Assembly (NCBI GenBank): GCA_963848205.1
Contig: CAWKCV010000004.1
Span: forward strand, 124,001 to 188,000
Reading direction: 5' to 3'
Source: BOG-908 sp963848205
Lineage (GTDB): Bacteria > Pseudomonadota > Alphaproteobacteria > Acetobacterales > Acetobacteraceae
Length of the DNA stretch: 64,000 nt
This document shows, piece by piece, positions 26,295-35,960 of this stretch. The first letter of the stretch is position 1. Every line of letters begins with the position of its first letter. Made by a program: the position numbers and the translations under genes. Under the pieces are notes generated by a model. It saw only the letters and a program-made list of their open reading frames with translations, was not told the DNA's origin and searched no databases.

Positions 26295-27442
26295 CAAGCG
26301 CCCTCAACCGCACACGTTTTCTGCTGCCCATTCTGGCCGGCCTCGCCGGCGCGGCAAACGCACCGCACGACGTCGTCACGATGTCGCCGGACCAGCAGAA
26401 AACCGTCGGCCTGCAATTCGCCACCGCCGCCGAACAGCGGATCGCCGAGCCGGTCCACGTGCCAGGCACCGTCGCCTTCGCCGAGGATCATATCTCCTCG
26501 CTCCGCCCCCTCGCTCCCTCCCGCGTGCTGCGCCTGCTGGCCGAACCCGGCACGCAGGTGCAGCGCGGCGAACGCCTCGCCTTGCTCGACATCCCTCTCC
26601 TGCTCGAGGCCGAACAGCAGCGCGCCGGCACCCAGGCCGCCGTGCGCGAAGCCGAAGCCGGCGTGGCCGTCGCCCGCGCATCCCTCCGCCGCGGCCTGAT
26701 CCTGGCCGCCGATGGCTCGCTGGCGCGCGCCGAAGCCGAACGCCGCCGCTATGCGCTGGCGGAAGCCGTCGCCGCCCTCGACGTCGCTACCGCCCGGCGC
26801 GCCGGACTGGATGCCCAGATCGCCCGTCTTCACCCGGTCACCGGCGCCGGCGCGCAACCCGGCGAAGGCGCGCTCATTGCCCCTCTGTCCGGCACCGTCG
26901 CGCGTGTCGGCCTGGAGCCCGGCAGCTATGCCGACACCGGTGCCGACGCCTTCCTCATCGCCGACCTCTCCGTCATCGTCGTCCGCGCGCAGGTGCCCGA
27001 AGCCGCCGTGCCGCTCATCCATGTCAACGACCCGGCCGACATCGGCCTCTCGTCAGGCACCAGCCGCGTCTGGCATGGCACCGTCGCCGGCCTCGACGCC
27101 GCGCTCGACCCCTCCGCCCGCACGCTCGCCGCCCGCATCGTGCTCGCCAACACGGACCGCGCGCTGCGTGCCGGCATGTTCGCCGACGTGACGCTGACCA
27201 GCGACCGCAACCGCACGGCCGTCACCGTGCCCGCATCCGCCGTCCAGCTCGTCGGCACCCGCCACATCGCCTTCACCGCCTTGGGCGACGGCAAGTTCCA
27301 GGCCCACGATCTCCAGCTCGGCCTCCAGCTCCCCGACGCCGACGAGATCAAGAGTGGCCTGCACGCGGGCGACCGCATCGTCACCCGTGGCAGCTTCGAA
27401 CTCAAAGCCCTCCTTCAACAGGCCATGCTGGGCGGCGGCTGA
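26291..27442 (+). CDS. RND efflux adaptor (CzcB/CusB type) with an apparent ATA start
   Basis: Periplasmic membrane-fusion protein linking pump and outer-membrane channel, 383 residues. A signal-like N-terminus (RTRFLLPILAGLAGAANA) precedes the conserved region MSPDQQKTVGLQFATA, the biotinyl-lipoyl half-motifs and a hairpin of Ala/Glu-rich helices. Near the C-terminus TVPASAVQLVGTRHIAF is typical of HlyD/CusB proteins. No ATG, GTG or TTG precedes the signal peptide. ATA 26291 lies eight bases after AAGGA and overlaps the upstream stop as ATAA, the position where an ATGA overlap would be expected. Otherwise translation could start only after the signal, at ATG in VVTMSPD. Confidence 0.85.
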   Translation: MTSALNRTRFLLPILAGLAGAANAPHDVVTMSPDQQKTVGLQFATAAEQRIAEPVHVPGTVAFAEDHISSLRPLAPSRVLRLLAEPGTQVQRGERLALLDIPLLLEAEQQRAGTQAAVREAEAGVAVARASLRRGLILAADGSLARAEAERRRYALAEAVAALDVATARRAGLDAQIARLHPVTGAGAQPGEGALIAPLSGTVARVGLEPGSYADTGADAFLIADLSVIVVRAQVPEAAVPLIHVNDPADIGLSSGTSRVWHGTVAGLDAALDPSARTLAARIVLANTDRALRAGMFADVTLTSDRNRTAVTVPASAVQLVGTRHIAFTALGDGKFQAHDLQLGLQLPDADEIKSGLHAGDRIVTRGSFELKALLQQAMLGGG

Positions 27443-27446
27443 GCCC

Positions 27447-30400
27447 ATGGAAGGCTTTTTCACGGCCCTGGTCCGCCAGCGCGGCCTCCTTCTCGTGCTC
27501 GCCGCCGGCCTGGCGCTGGCCGGCTGGTTCAACCTCCAGCAACTCGCCATCGACGCCGTGCCGGACATCTCGCCCAAGCAGGTGATGATCCTGACCGAGG
27601 CAAAGGGCCTGGGCCCGCTCGAAGTCGAGCGCCTCGTCACCATCCCGATCGAGACGCAGATGGCCGGCGTGCCCAAACTGCAGGACGTGCGCTCCACCTC
27701 GCGCTTCGGCCTCTCGGCCATCTACGTCACCTTCGACGACAGCGCGGACGTGCAGACCGCCCGCGCCCAGGTTTTCGAACGCCTTCAGCTTGCTGCGGAA
27801 ATGATGCCGCCGGGTGTCGGCACCCCGCACGAAGGCCCGTTCGCGACGGGCCTGGGCGAAATACTCGAATTCGAACTGCGCGGCCCCGGCTACACGCCGA
27901 TGCAGCTCTACCAGGCGATGCAGTGGAAAATCGTCCCCCAGCTCAGCCTCACGCCCGGCATCGTCGCCGTCGACATCTATGGCGGCGAGCTGCAGACCTA
28001 CGAGGTCGCCGTCGATCCGGGCCGGCTACGCGCCCACGATATCGGCCTCGCCCAGGTGCTCGCCGCCGTCCAGGCCAACAACGCCACCCGCGGCGGCGCC
28101 TATATCGACCATGGCGACGACCAGGAAGTCGTGCGCGGCATGGCGCTGGCCGAAAACCGCGCCGACATCGCCAACATCGTCCTCAAGACGGCAGCCGACG
28201 GCACGCCCGTCCGCATCGCCGACATCGCCGACGTGCGCCTTTCGCCGCGGCTGCGCATGGGGGCCGTCACCCATGACGGCCAAGGCGAGACCATCGTCGG
28301 TGTCGCCGACATGCAATACGGCCTGAACGCGAGCGAAGTGCTGGGGCCGCTGAAAGCCAAGATCGCCGAAGTGCAGGACCGCCTGCCGCCCGGCATGAAG
28401 ATCGACATCTTCTACGACCGCTCGGACCTGATCGGCCGCGCCATCCACACCGTCGCCCACAATCTGGCCGAAGGTGCCATCCTCGTCGTCATCGTGCTGA
28501 TGCTGGTGCTCGGCAACATCCGCGCCGGCCTGATCGTGGCCGCCGTCATTCCGCTATCGATGATGATCGCGTTCGTCGGCATGCGCGCCTTCGGCATTTC
28601 CGGCAACCTGATGAGTCTCGGCGCGATCGATTTCGGCCTCATCGTCGATGGCGCCGTCGTGCTCGTCGAAAACGTGCTGCGCCGCCAGACCGAAGCCGGC
28701 GACGACGCGACAGACCCGGTAAAGGTCGTGCCCGTCGCGGCCGCCGAAGTCGCCCGCCCGGTGATCTTCTCCGTGCTCATCATCGGCCTGGTCTATCTCC
28801 CCGTGCTCGCGCTGGAGAGCGTCGAAGGCAAAACCTTCCGCCCGATGGCGCTGACCGTGATGCTGGCCCTGGCCGGCGCCCTGCTGATCACCATGCTCCT
28901 CGTGCCGGCCTTTTCCGCCACCCTGCTCAGCAGCCGCGCCGCCCTGCGCGACACCTTCATCGTGCGCGGCGCACGCTGGCTCTACGCGCCGGCACTCGAC
29001 CGCACGATGCGCCACCCGTTCATCGCCGCCGGGGTCGCCGCCGCCCTGTTCGCGGCAAGCGTGTTCGTGCTGACCAGGCTCGGCGGCGAGTTCATCCCGC
29101 AACTCTCCGAAGGGGCCATCGTCGTCACCTCGAACAAACTGCCCAGCATCAACCTCGACGCCTCCATCCGAACGGCGACCGAAATCGAGCGCGTGCTACG
29201 CAGCTTCCCCGATGTCGCAACCGTCGTCTCGCAGACCGGCAGTGCGGCCACCCCCACCGACCCGATGGGCGTGCAAAGCACCGACAGTTACGCGATCCTC
29301 AAGCCGCAAGCGCAATGGACCACCGCCAAGACCCAGCAAGGCATCCAGGCCGCGATCAAGGACCGCGTGATGAAAGCGATCCCCGGCGTCGATTTCGAGT
29401 TCTCCCAGCCGATCGAAATGCGCATGGACGACCTGCTGCAAGGCGTGCGCACACCCGTCTCGCTGACCATCTACGGCACCGACCTCAAGCAGATCGCCGA
29501 CTTCGCCCAACAGGCCGCTTCCATCGTCAAATCGGTCAAAGGCGCCGGCGACGTCCATGTCGTCCAGGAAAGCGGCCTGCCCGACATCACCGTCCAGGTC
29601 GACCGCGGCAAGATCGCCCGCTACGGCATCAACGCGTCCGACGTGCTCGATACCGTCCAGGCTGTCGGCGGCCAGCAAGCCGGCATGGTCTATGGATCCG
29701 ATGGCACCGAGACGCCCATCGCCGTCCGCCTGGCCGCGGGCGAACACACCAGCGGCGCCGACCTGCGGAACCTGCCCGTCATCCTGCCCGGCGGCGGGAG
29801 CGTGCCGCTCTCCGAAGTCGCCACCGTCACCGTCGCCAGCGGCCAGGCGGAAATCCTGCGCGACAAATTGCAGCGCCGCGCCGATGTCGAAATCAGCCTC
29901 TCCGGCCGCGACATGCAAAGCTTCGTCGCCGACGCACAAAAAGCCGTCGCCGCAAGACTCCATCTCCCGCACGGCACCACGCTGGAATGGAGCGGCGAAT
30001 TCAAGAACCTGCAGGAAGCGACAGCACGCCTCTCGATCGTCGTGCCCGCCGCACTCGCCGTCATCTTCCTGCTGCTCTACATCAATTTCGCAAGCCTGCG
30101 CCTGGCAGCACTCATCTTCCTCAACATCCCGATGGCCGCCACCGGCGGCATCGCCGCACTCGCCTTGCGCGGCATGCCGTTCAGCGTCACCGCCGGAATC
30201 GGCTTCATCGCGGTCTTCGGCATCGCGATCCTCGATGGCGTCGTGCTCACCAGCTACATCGAAGACGAACGCAAATCCGGCACCGAACCCGCGCGTGCGG
30301 CACAGGACGCCGCCGGAAAACGCCTGCGCCCGGTGCTGACCACGGCCCTCGTCGCCTCTATCGGCTTCGTCCCGATGGCCATCTCCACCAGCGCCGGCGC

Positions 30401-30527
30401 CGAAGTGCAGCGCCCGCTGGCCACCGTCGTCATCGGCGGGCTCATTACGGCGACATTGCTCACGCTGCTGGTTCTGCCTTCGCTTTATCCTCGTTTCGTT
30501 GGCAAGAAAGGAAGCAGTCCCTCTTGA
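27447..30527 (+). CDS. Heavy-metal RND efflux pump (CzcA type)
   Basis: Proton-driven trimeric inner-membrane pump, 1026 residues, close to the family length. Twelve helices with two large periplasmic loops. The fourth-helix motif DFGLIVDGAVVLVEN resembles the divalent-cation (Co/Zn/Cd, CzcA) class rather than the CusA copper/silver class, whose motif is AIGxxVDAA. That is a family-level inference. The last residues (GKKGSSPS) run into a degenerate palindromic element, so the C-terminus may have been altered by insertion. Start ATG 27447, four bases after the adaptor's stop. Confidence 0.92.
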   Translation: MEGFFTALVRQRGLLLVLAAGLALAGWFNLQQLAIDAVPDISPKQVMILTEAKGLGPLEVERLVTIPIETQMAGVPKLQDVRSTSRFGLSAIYVTFDDSADVQTARAQVFERLQLAAEMMPPGVGTPHEGPFATGLGEILEFELRGPGYTPMQLYQAMQWKIVPQLSLTPGIVAVDIYGGELQTYEVAVDPGRLRAHDIGLAQVLAAVQANNATRGGAYIDHGDDQEVVRGMALAENRADIANIVLKTAADGTPVRIADIADVRLSPRLRMGAVTHDGQGETIVGVADMQYGLNASEVLGPLKAKIAEVQDRLPPGMKIDIFYDRSDLIGRAIHTVAHNLAEGAILVVIVLMLVLGNIRAGLIVAAVIPLSMMIAFVGMRAFGISGNLMSLGAIDFGLIVDGAVVLVENVLRRQTEAGDDATDPVKVVPVAAAEVARPVIFSVLIIGLVYLPVLALESVEGKTFRPMALTVMLALAGALLITMLLVPAFSATLLSSRAALRDTFIVRGARWLYAPALDRTMRHPFIAAGVAAALFAASVFVLTRLGGEFIPQLSEGAIVVTSNKLPSINLDASIRTATEIERVLRSFPDVATVVSQTGSAATPTDPMGVQSTDSYAILKPQAQWTTAKTQQGIQAAIKDRVMKAIPGVDFEFSQPIEMRMDDLLQGVRTPVSLTIYGTDLKQIADFAQQAASIVKSVKGAGDVHVVQESGLPDITVQVDRGKIARYGINASDVLDTVQAVGGQQAGMVYGSDGTETPIAVRLAAGEHTSGADLRNLPVILPGGGSVPLSEVATVTVASGQAEILRDKLQRRADVEISLSGRDMQSFVADAQKAVAARLHLPHGTTLEWSGEFKNLQEATARLSIVVPAALAVIFLLLYINFASLRLAALIFLNIPMAATGGIAALALRGMPFSVTAGIGFIAVFGIAILDGVVLTSYIEDERKSGTEPARAAQDAAGKRLRPVLTTALVASIGFVPMAISTSAGAEVQRPLATVVIGGLITATLLTLLVLPSLYPRFVGKKGSSPS

Positions 30528-30550
30528 GAAAGGGACCAAGGATTTTTGTT
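30508..30550 (+). repeat. Palindromic element copy, degenerate, entering the pump gene
   Basis: GGAAGCAGTCCCTCTTGAGAA then AGGGACCAAGGATTTTTG. The arms GTCCCT and AGGGAC carry paired changes relative to the B flavour. CCGCTATCGCGATG of the accessory module follows at 30551-30564. The pump's stop codon lies within the hairpin. Confidence 0.7.
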
Positions 30551-30591
30551 CCGCTATCGCGATGATTCTCCCGGAGTCCGCGACATGCCCC

Positions 30592-31464
30592 CTACCGAAA
30601 CGCCGTCGCCGGATACCCCTGCACGAACAACAACGCCCGCAAATCCGCGAAATCCACCCGATTACCCACCTCGGCCGCCACCACCGGCTTGGCGCGGAAC
30701 GCCACGCCCAACCCCGCCTCCCGCAGCATCGCCAGATCGTTGGCACCATCGCCCACCGCCAGCGTCGCCCCACGCCGCAGCCCCGCCGCGCGCGCCAGTT
30801 GCCGCATCGTCGCGAGCTTGGCGTCGCGGTCCAGGATCGGCTCGCCCACCTCGCCCGTCAGCGCCACACCGTCATCGAGCAGCACGTTCGCGCGGTGATG
30901 GTCGAAGCCGCATAACGCCGCCACGCGCGAGGTGAAGAAGGTGAACCCGCCGGAGACCAGCGCCGTCCGCGCACCGAACCAGCGCATCGTCGCCACCAGG
31001 CTCTCCGCACCCGGCGTCAGCTCCACCGAGCGCCACGTCGCCTCCAGCGCGTCGAGCTTCAGCCCGCGCAGCAGGCCCACACGCTCGCGCAGGGCCTCGC
31101 GGAAATCGATCTCCCCGTTCATGCTGCGGCGCGTGATCGCCGACACGCTCTCCTTCAGCCCTGCATATGCCGCCAGCTCGTCCAGCGTCTCGGAGGTCAC
31201 GATCGTGCTGTCCATGTCGGCCACCAGCAATTGCCGCCGCCGTCCGCGCTCGCGGCTCACCAGCACATCCACCGGCGCGCCCTCCAGTGCCGCCCGCGCC
31301 GGCGCCAGATCGTCGCTCGCCACGCCTCCGATATCGGCCGCCTCGTCCGGCGAGAGGATGCGCGGCGTACGCCCGCCGCCCACCGCGTCGCGCACCCGAT
31401 CGATCGCCCCTTGGGTCAGCCGCGTCGCCTCGCGTTGCGCGACCAGGGTCAGGACATAGCTCAT
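30592..31464 (-). CDS. serB: Phosphoserine phosphatase
   Basis: Final step of serine synthesis, a HAD-superfamily enzyme of 290 residues. The nucleophile motif is VADMDSTIV (DxDST), motif II is ALVSGGFTFF and motif IV is VGDGANDLAML. An N-terminal region of about 75 residues, where ACT-like segments occur in other SerB proteins, precedes the catalytic domain. ATG at 31464 gives MSYVLTLVAQ. The open frame continuing upstream is antisense to miaA. Divergent from miaA with 42 bases between starts. Confidence 0.95.
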   Translation of the reverse strand: MSYVLTLVAQREATRLTQGAIDRVRDAVGGGRTPRILSPDEAADIGGVASDDLAPARAALEGAPVDVLVSRERGRRRQLLVADMDSTIVTSETLDELAAYAGLKESVSAITRRSMNGEIDFREALRERVGLLRGLKLDALEATWRSVELTPGAESLVATMRWFGARTALVSGGFTFFTSRVAALCGFDHHRANVLLDDGVALTGEVGEPILDRDAKLATMRQLARAAGLRRGATLAVGDGANDLAMLREAGLGVAFRAKPVVAAEVGNRVDFADLRALLFVQGYPATAFR

Positions 31465-31506
31465 GAGCGGGCTTCCGGCAGGCGCGCGACCGATCGGCCA
31501 GGCGAA

Positions 31507-32490
31507 ATGAGTGCGCCACCGGCACGTGCGAACGCGGCCAGGCGCGCGCTCATCGTGGCCGGTCCTACCTGCAGCGGCAAGTCGGCACTCGCCCTCGACC
31601 TCGCCCAGCGCTTCGGCGGCACCATCGTCAACGCTGATTCCATGCAGGTCTACGCCGAGTTGCGTGTGCTCACCGCGCGCCCCACCGCGGCCGACGAAGC
31701 GCTCGTCCCGCACGCGCTCTACGGCATCCGCCCCGCCGCTCAAGCCGGCAACCTGGCCTGGTGGCGCGCGCAGGCTTTGGCCGCCATGGAGGCGGCCCAC
31801 GCGCAAGGGCGCCTGCCGATCCTGTGCGGCGGCACCGGCCTCTATCTCGCGTCGATCTCCCAAGGGCTGGCCGACCTGCCCGATCCCGGCACCCAAGCCC
31901 GCCTGGAAGCGCGCGACCTGTTGGCAGCCATCGGCCCCGCCGCCCTGCACGCGCGCCTGGCCGACGCCGACCCGCACACCGCCGCCACCTTGCGCCCCAC
32001 CGACGGCCAGCGCCTCGCCCGTGCCTGGGAAGTATGGCGCGGCACCGGACGCGGCCTTGCCGCCTGGCACGCCGCAGCACATCCCGAACCCGCCGCCTGG
32101 AACCTGCACGCGATCCTGCTTGACCCGCCGCGTGCCGCCTTGCGCGCCGCCATCGCCGGCCGCTTCGATGCCATGCTGCAGGCCGGCGCGCTCGACGAAG
32201 TGCGCGCCCTCGTCGCCGCCGGCCTGGACCCAGCGCTGCCCGCCATGCGGGCCCACGGCGTGCCCGAACTCGCGGCCTGTCTGCGCGGCGAGATCGCGCT
32301 GGGCGAGGCAGCCCGCCGCGCCATCGTCGCCACCGGCCAATACACCAAACGGCAGGCGACCTGGTTTGCCCATCGCCACATGGCGGAAGAGGCGCAGACG
32401 CATAGCTTCATTGCGCGATATGACGGCTGGACGACATTTTTGGAAAGCTCTGGTGCATTAGCCTTTCTGAATATTTTTTGTTCCGCTTGA
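31507..32490 (+). CDS. miaA: tRNA dimethylallyltransferase
   Basis: Isopentenylates A37 of tRNAs reading U-starting codons. It has 327 residues. The P-loop is IVAGPTCSGKSALA (Cys replaces the commoner Ala or Gly), then NADSMQVYAELRVLTARP, and GGTGLYLASI. The GQYTKRQATWF stretch near the C-terminus is diagnostic. The final residues (SGALAFLNIFCSA) look added, and the DNA there resembles a decayed copy of the palindromic element. Start ATG 31507. Confidence 0.95.
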   Translation: MSAPPARANAARRALIVAGPTCSGKSALALDLAQRFGGTIVNADSMQVYAELRVLTARPTAADEALVPHALYGIRPAAQAGNLAWWRAQALAAMEAAHAQGRLPILCGGTGLYLASISQGLADLPDPGTQARLEARDLLAAIGPAALHARLADADPHTAATLRPTDGQRLARAWEVWRGTGRGLAAWHAAAHPEPAAWNLHAILLDPPRAALRAAIAGRFDAMLQAGALDEVRALVAAGLDPALPAMRAHGVPELAACLRGEIALGEAARRAIVATGQYTKRQATWFAHRHMAEEAQTHSFIARYDGWTTFLESSGALAFLNIFCSA

Positions 32491-32522
32491 CGCGTCGCAC
32501 AATCCGGCATACGGATCGTGCC

Positions 32523-34337
32523 ATGAACGCCATCGCCGAACCCGCCCCCGGCAGCACCTTGCCCGCCACACCCACCGGCAGCGGCGCTGAAATCCTCCTG
32601 CAAGCGCTCGTCGCGCAGGGCGTGGACACGATTTTCGGCTATCCCGGCGGCGCCGTCCTGCCGATCTACGACGCGCTGTTCCAGCAGACCGCCATCCGCC
32701 ACATCCTCGTCCGCCACGAGCAGGCCGCCGTGCACGCCGCCGAAGGTTACGCCCGCAGCACCGGCCGCACCGGCGTCGTCCTCGTCACCAGCGGCCCGGG
32801 TGCGACCAACGCGGTCACCGGCCTGCTCGACGCGCTGATGGACAGCATTCCGCTCGTCTGCCTCACCGGTCAGGTGCCCACCCACCTCATCGGCAACGAT
32901 GCGTTCCAGGAAGCCGATACCACCGGCATCACCCGGCCCGCCACCAAGCACAATTACCTGGTCAAGCGCGGCGAGGACCTCGCCCGCACCGTGCATGACG
33001 CCTTCTACGTCGCCCGCAGCGGCCGCCCCGGCCCTGTCGTGGTCGACCTGCCGAAGGACATACTCATCGCGCCGGCGCCCTACGAGCCGCCGAGCACGCG
33101 CCCGCATCGTAGCTACCGCCCGGTCACCACGCCCGATGCGCTCGCCATCCGCCGCGCGGTGCAGGCGCTCAAAGCCGCGCGCCGGCCGGTGGTCTATGCC
33201 GGCGGCGGCGTCGTCAATTCCGGGCCCGAAGCGTCCCGCCTGCTCGCCAAACTCGTGCGCCTCGGCCACTTCCCCTGCACCAACACGCTGATGGGCCTCG
33301 GCGCCTTTCCCGCGTCCGACCCGCATTTCGTCGGCATGCTCGGCATGCACGGCACCTACGAAGCCAACCTCGCCATGCATGGCTGCGACGTGCTGTTCAA
33401 CATCGGCGCCCGTTTCGACGACCGCGTCACCGGCCGCCTTGCCGCATTCAGCCCCGGCAGCATCAAGATCCACGCCGATATCGACCCGTCCAACATCAAC
33501 AAGAACGTCGCCGTCGACATTCCCATCGTCGGCGACGCGGCTGAGACTCTGCGCGCGGTTCTCGATGCCTGGAACGAGGCACCCGCCCAGGATACCGCCG
33601 CGATCGACACGTGGTGGCGCACCATCGAGGGCTGGCGCAGCGTGCAAAGCCTGCGCTTCACGCAGGACCCGGCGCATGACGCCATCATCAAACCGCAGCA
33701 CGCCGTCGCCCGCCTTGCCCAGCTTTGCGCCGAGACTGGCCGCGACACCTTCATCACCACCGAAGTGGGCCAGCACCAGATGTGGGCCGCCCAGCATTTC
33801 CCGTTCGACCGCCCGAACCGCTGGATGACCAGCGGCGGCCTAGGCACCATGGGCTACGGGTTGCCGGCCGGCATGGGCGTGCAGGTCGCCCACCCCGACG
33901 CACTGGTCATCGACATCGCCGGCGAGGCCAGCATCCTGATGAACATCCAGGAAATGGGCACACTCGCGCAATATCGCCTGCCGGTGAAGATCTTCATCCT
34001 CAACAACGAATATATGGGCATGGTCCGCCAGTGGCAGGAGCTGCTGCACGGCTCGCGCTATTCGGAAAGCTACAGCGCAGCCCTGCCGGATTTCGTGAAG
34101 CTTGCCGAGAGTTTCCATGCCACCGGCCTGCGCGCGAACTGCATGGGCGAACTCGACGATGTCATTCGCACGATGCTCGCCACGTCCGGCCCGGTGATCG
34201 CCGACATACGCGTCGACCGCTTCGAGAACTGCTACCCGATGATCCCGTCCGGCGCCGCCCACAACGAGATGATCCTAGGCCCCGAACATGCCGGCCGCAC
34301 CGCCAGCATCACCGACGAAGGCCTGATGCTCGTCTGA
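32523..34337 (+). CDS. ilvB: Acetolactate synthase large subunit
   Basis: First step of valine/leucine (and isoleucine) synthesis, a ThDP-dependent enzyme of 604 residues. The N-terminal domain has FGYPGGAVLPIYDAL and RHEQAAVHAAEGYAR, with the catalytic Glu in HEQAA. The C-terminal ThDP/Mg site is seen as DIAGEASILMNIQEMGT to NNEYMGMVRQWQ. ATG 32523 was chosen by family length. Its stop shares a base with ilvN (TGATG). Confidence 0.97.
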   Translation: MNAIAEPAPGSTLPATPTGSGAEILLQALVAQGVDTIFGYPGGAVLPIYDALFQQTAIRHILVRHEQAAVHAAEGYARSTGRTGVVLVTSGPGATNAVTGLLDALMDSIPLVCLTGQVPTHLIGNDAFQEADTTGITRPATKHNYLVKRGEDLARTVHDAFYVARSGRPGPVVVDLPKDILIAPAPYEPPSTRPHRSYRPVTTPDALAIRRAVQALKAARRPVVYAGGGVVNSGPEASRLLAKLVRLGHFPCTNTLMGLGAFPASDPHFVGMLGMHGTYEANLAMHGCDVLFNIGARFDDRVTGRLAAFSPGSIKIHADIDPSNINKNVAVDIPIVGDAAETLRAVLDAWNEAPAQDTAAIDTWWRTIEGWRSVQSLRFTQDPAHDAIIKPQHAVARLAQLCAETGRDTFITTEVGQHQMWAAQHFPFDRPNRWMTSGGLGTMGYGLPAGMGVQVAHPDALVIDIAGEASILMNIQEMGTLAQYRLPVKIFILNNEYMGMVRQWQELLHGSRYSESYSAALPDFVKLAESFHATGLRANCMGELDDVIRTMLATSGPVIADIRVDRFENCYPMIPSGAAHNEMILGPEHAGRTASITDEGLMLV

Positions 34338-34852
34338 TGGCCCAGCCGAACGCGACGATGCGAACCGCCACCATCTCGGTGCTGGTCGATAACGAGTCCG
34401 GCGTGCTCGCGCGCGTCATCGGCTTGTTCTCGGGCCGCGGCTACAACATCGACAGCCTTACCGTCGCCGCCGTCGACGACAATCGCGGCCGCAGCCGAAT
34501 CAATGTCGTGACCTCCGGCACCGAGATGGTCATCGACCAGATAAAGGCGCAGCTCGACCGCCTGGTGCCCGTCCACCGCGTCGCCGACCTCACGAAGGAC
34601 GGCCCGCACGTCGCCCGCGAAATGGCGCTCGTCAAAGTCGTGGGTTCCGGCGAGCAACGCGTCGAATCGCTGCGCATCGCCGACAGCTTCCGTGCCCGCG
34701 TCGTCGATACCACGGCGCGCAGCTTCGTCTTCGAGCTTACCGGCTCCATCGACAAACTCGATGCCTTCATCGAGCTGATGCGGCCGCTTGGCTTGGCTGA
34801 AACCTCGCGAACCGGCATTGCCGCGATATCACGCGGAACGGGCGTGTTGTAA
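34337..34852 (+). CDS. ilvN: Acetolactate synthase small (regulatory) subunit
   Basis: Valine-sensing subunit of 171 residues, also named IlvH. The N-terminal ACT domain is plain: ISVLVDNESGVLARVIGLFSGRGYNIDSL. The second half (LVKVVGSGEQRVESLRIADSFRARVVD) matches the small-subunit C-terminal domain. Start ATG 34337 is joined to ilvB by a one-base overlap, so the subunits should be made in step. Confidence 0.97.
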   Translation: MAQPNATMRTATISVLVDNESGVLARVIGLFSGRGYNIDSLTVAAVDDNRGRSRINVVTSGTEMVIDQIKAQLDRLVPVHRVADLTKDGPHVAREMALVKVVGSGEQRVESLRIADSFRARVVDTTARSFVFELTGSIDKLDAFIELMRPLGLAETSRTGIAAISRGTGVL

Positions 34853-34878
34853 CTCACCCCTGAGCTCGCGACAGCATC

Positions 34879-34926
34879 TCAAAAGTCGTTTGCTTCTTTT
34901 CTTCAGAAAAGAAGGCCTTCCTTCCT
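34879..34926 (-). repeat. Palindromic element copy (A flavour), hairpin facing ilvC
   Basis: CAAAAGTCGTTTGC, then arms CTTCTTTTCT and AGAAAAGAAG, then GCCTTCCTTCC directly before the ilvC ribosome site. Accessory module CTCGCGACAGCATC precedes it at 34865-34878. Confidence 0.92.
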
Positions 34927-34940
34927 CCTGGAGCCCGAAA

Positions 34941-35960
34941 ATGCGCGTATATTACGACCGAGACGCCGACGTGAACCTGATCAAGTCCAGGAAAGTCGCC
35001 GTCATCGGCTACGGCAGCCAGGGCCACGCCCACGCGCTCAATTTGCACGATAGCGGCGTCACCGATCTCGCCGTCGGCCTGCGCCCCGGCTCGGCCGGCG
35101 CCGCCAAAGCGCAAGGCGCCGGCTTGAAGGTTCTCAACCCGAGCGAAGCCGCCGCCTGGGCGGACGTGATCATGGTGCTCACGCCCGACGAAGGCCAGGG
35201 TGACCTGTATCGCGAGCATCTCGGCCCCAACATGCGCGAAGGCGCCGCGCTCGCGTTTGCGCACGGTCTGAACATCCATTTCAACCTGATCGACGCGCGC
35301 CCGGATATCGACGTGTTCATGATCGCGCCGAAAGGTCCCGGACACACGGTGCGCTCGGAATACGAGCGCGGCGGCGGCGTGCCGTGCCTGGTCGCGGTGC
35401 ACCAGAACCCGTCAGGCAACGCGATGGAAGTGGCACTCAGCTACGCCAGCGCCATCGGCGGCGGCCGCGCCGGCATCATCGAGACGACGTTCCAGGAAGA
35501 ATGCGAAACCGACCTGTTCGGCGAGCAGGTCGTGCTGTGCGGCGGCCTGGTCGAACTCATCCGCGCGGGGTTCGAAACGCTGGTCGAAGCCGGCTACGCC
35601 CCCGAGATGGCGTATTTCGAGTGCCTCCACGAAGTCAAGCTGATCGTGGACCTGATCTACGAAGGCGGCATCGCCAACATGAACTACTCGATCAGCAACA
35701 CCGCCGAATACGGCGAGTATGTCACCGGCCCGCGCATCATCACCAAGGACACCAAGGCCGAGATGAAGCGCGTGCTGGAAGACATCCAGTCCGGCCGTTT
35801 CACCCGCGACTGGATGCTGGAAAACAAGGTCAACCAGGCTAGTTTCCGCGCCACACGCAGGCGCAATGCCGAACACCCGATCGAGCAGGTCGGCCAGCGC
35901 CTGCGCGGCATGATGCCGTGGATCGGCAAAAACGCCCTGGTCGACAAAACCAAGAACTAG
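34941..35960 (+). CDS. ilvC: Ketol-acid reductoisomerase (class I)
   Basis: NADPH-dependent second step of branched-chain amino acid synthesis, 339 residues, the short class I type. The Rossmann motif is VIGYGSQGHAHALNL, FMIAPKGPGH follows, and the knotted C-terminal domain carries LFGEQVVLCGG and NTAEYGEY. ATG 34941 follows TCCTGGAG at 34928-34934. The palindromic element separates it from ilvN. The stop overlaps a convergent gene by four bases. Confidence 0.97.
   Translation: MRVYYDRDADVNLIKSRKVAVIGYGSQGHAHALNLHDSGVTDLAVGLRPGSAGAAKAQGAGLKVLNPSEAAAWADVIMVLTPDEGQGDLYREHLGPNMREGAALAFAHGLNIHFNLIDARPDIDVFMIAPKGPGHTVRSEYERGGGVPCLVAVHQNPSGNAMEVALSYASAIGGGRAGIIETTFQEECETDLFGEQVVLCGGLVELIRAGFETLVEAGYAPEMAYFECLHEVKLIVDLIYEGGIANMNYSISNTAEYGEYVTGPRIITKDTKAEMKRVLEDIQSGRFTRDWMLENKVNQASFRATRRRNAEHPIEQVGQRLRGMMPWIGKNALVDKTKN

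Noticed and set aside
30592..32403. Long minus-strand fusion upstream of serB
   Set aside because: The first part is antisense to miaA; serB starts at ATG 31464.
31842..33797. 651-codon minus-strand open frame opposite miaA and ilvB
   Set aside because: Shadow of the two enzymes, no domain of its own.
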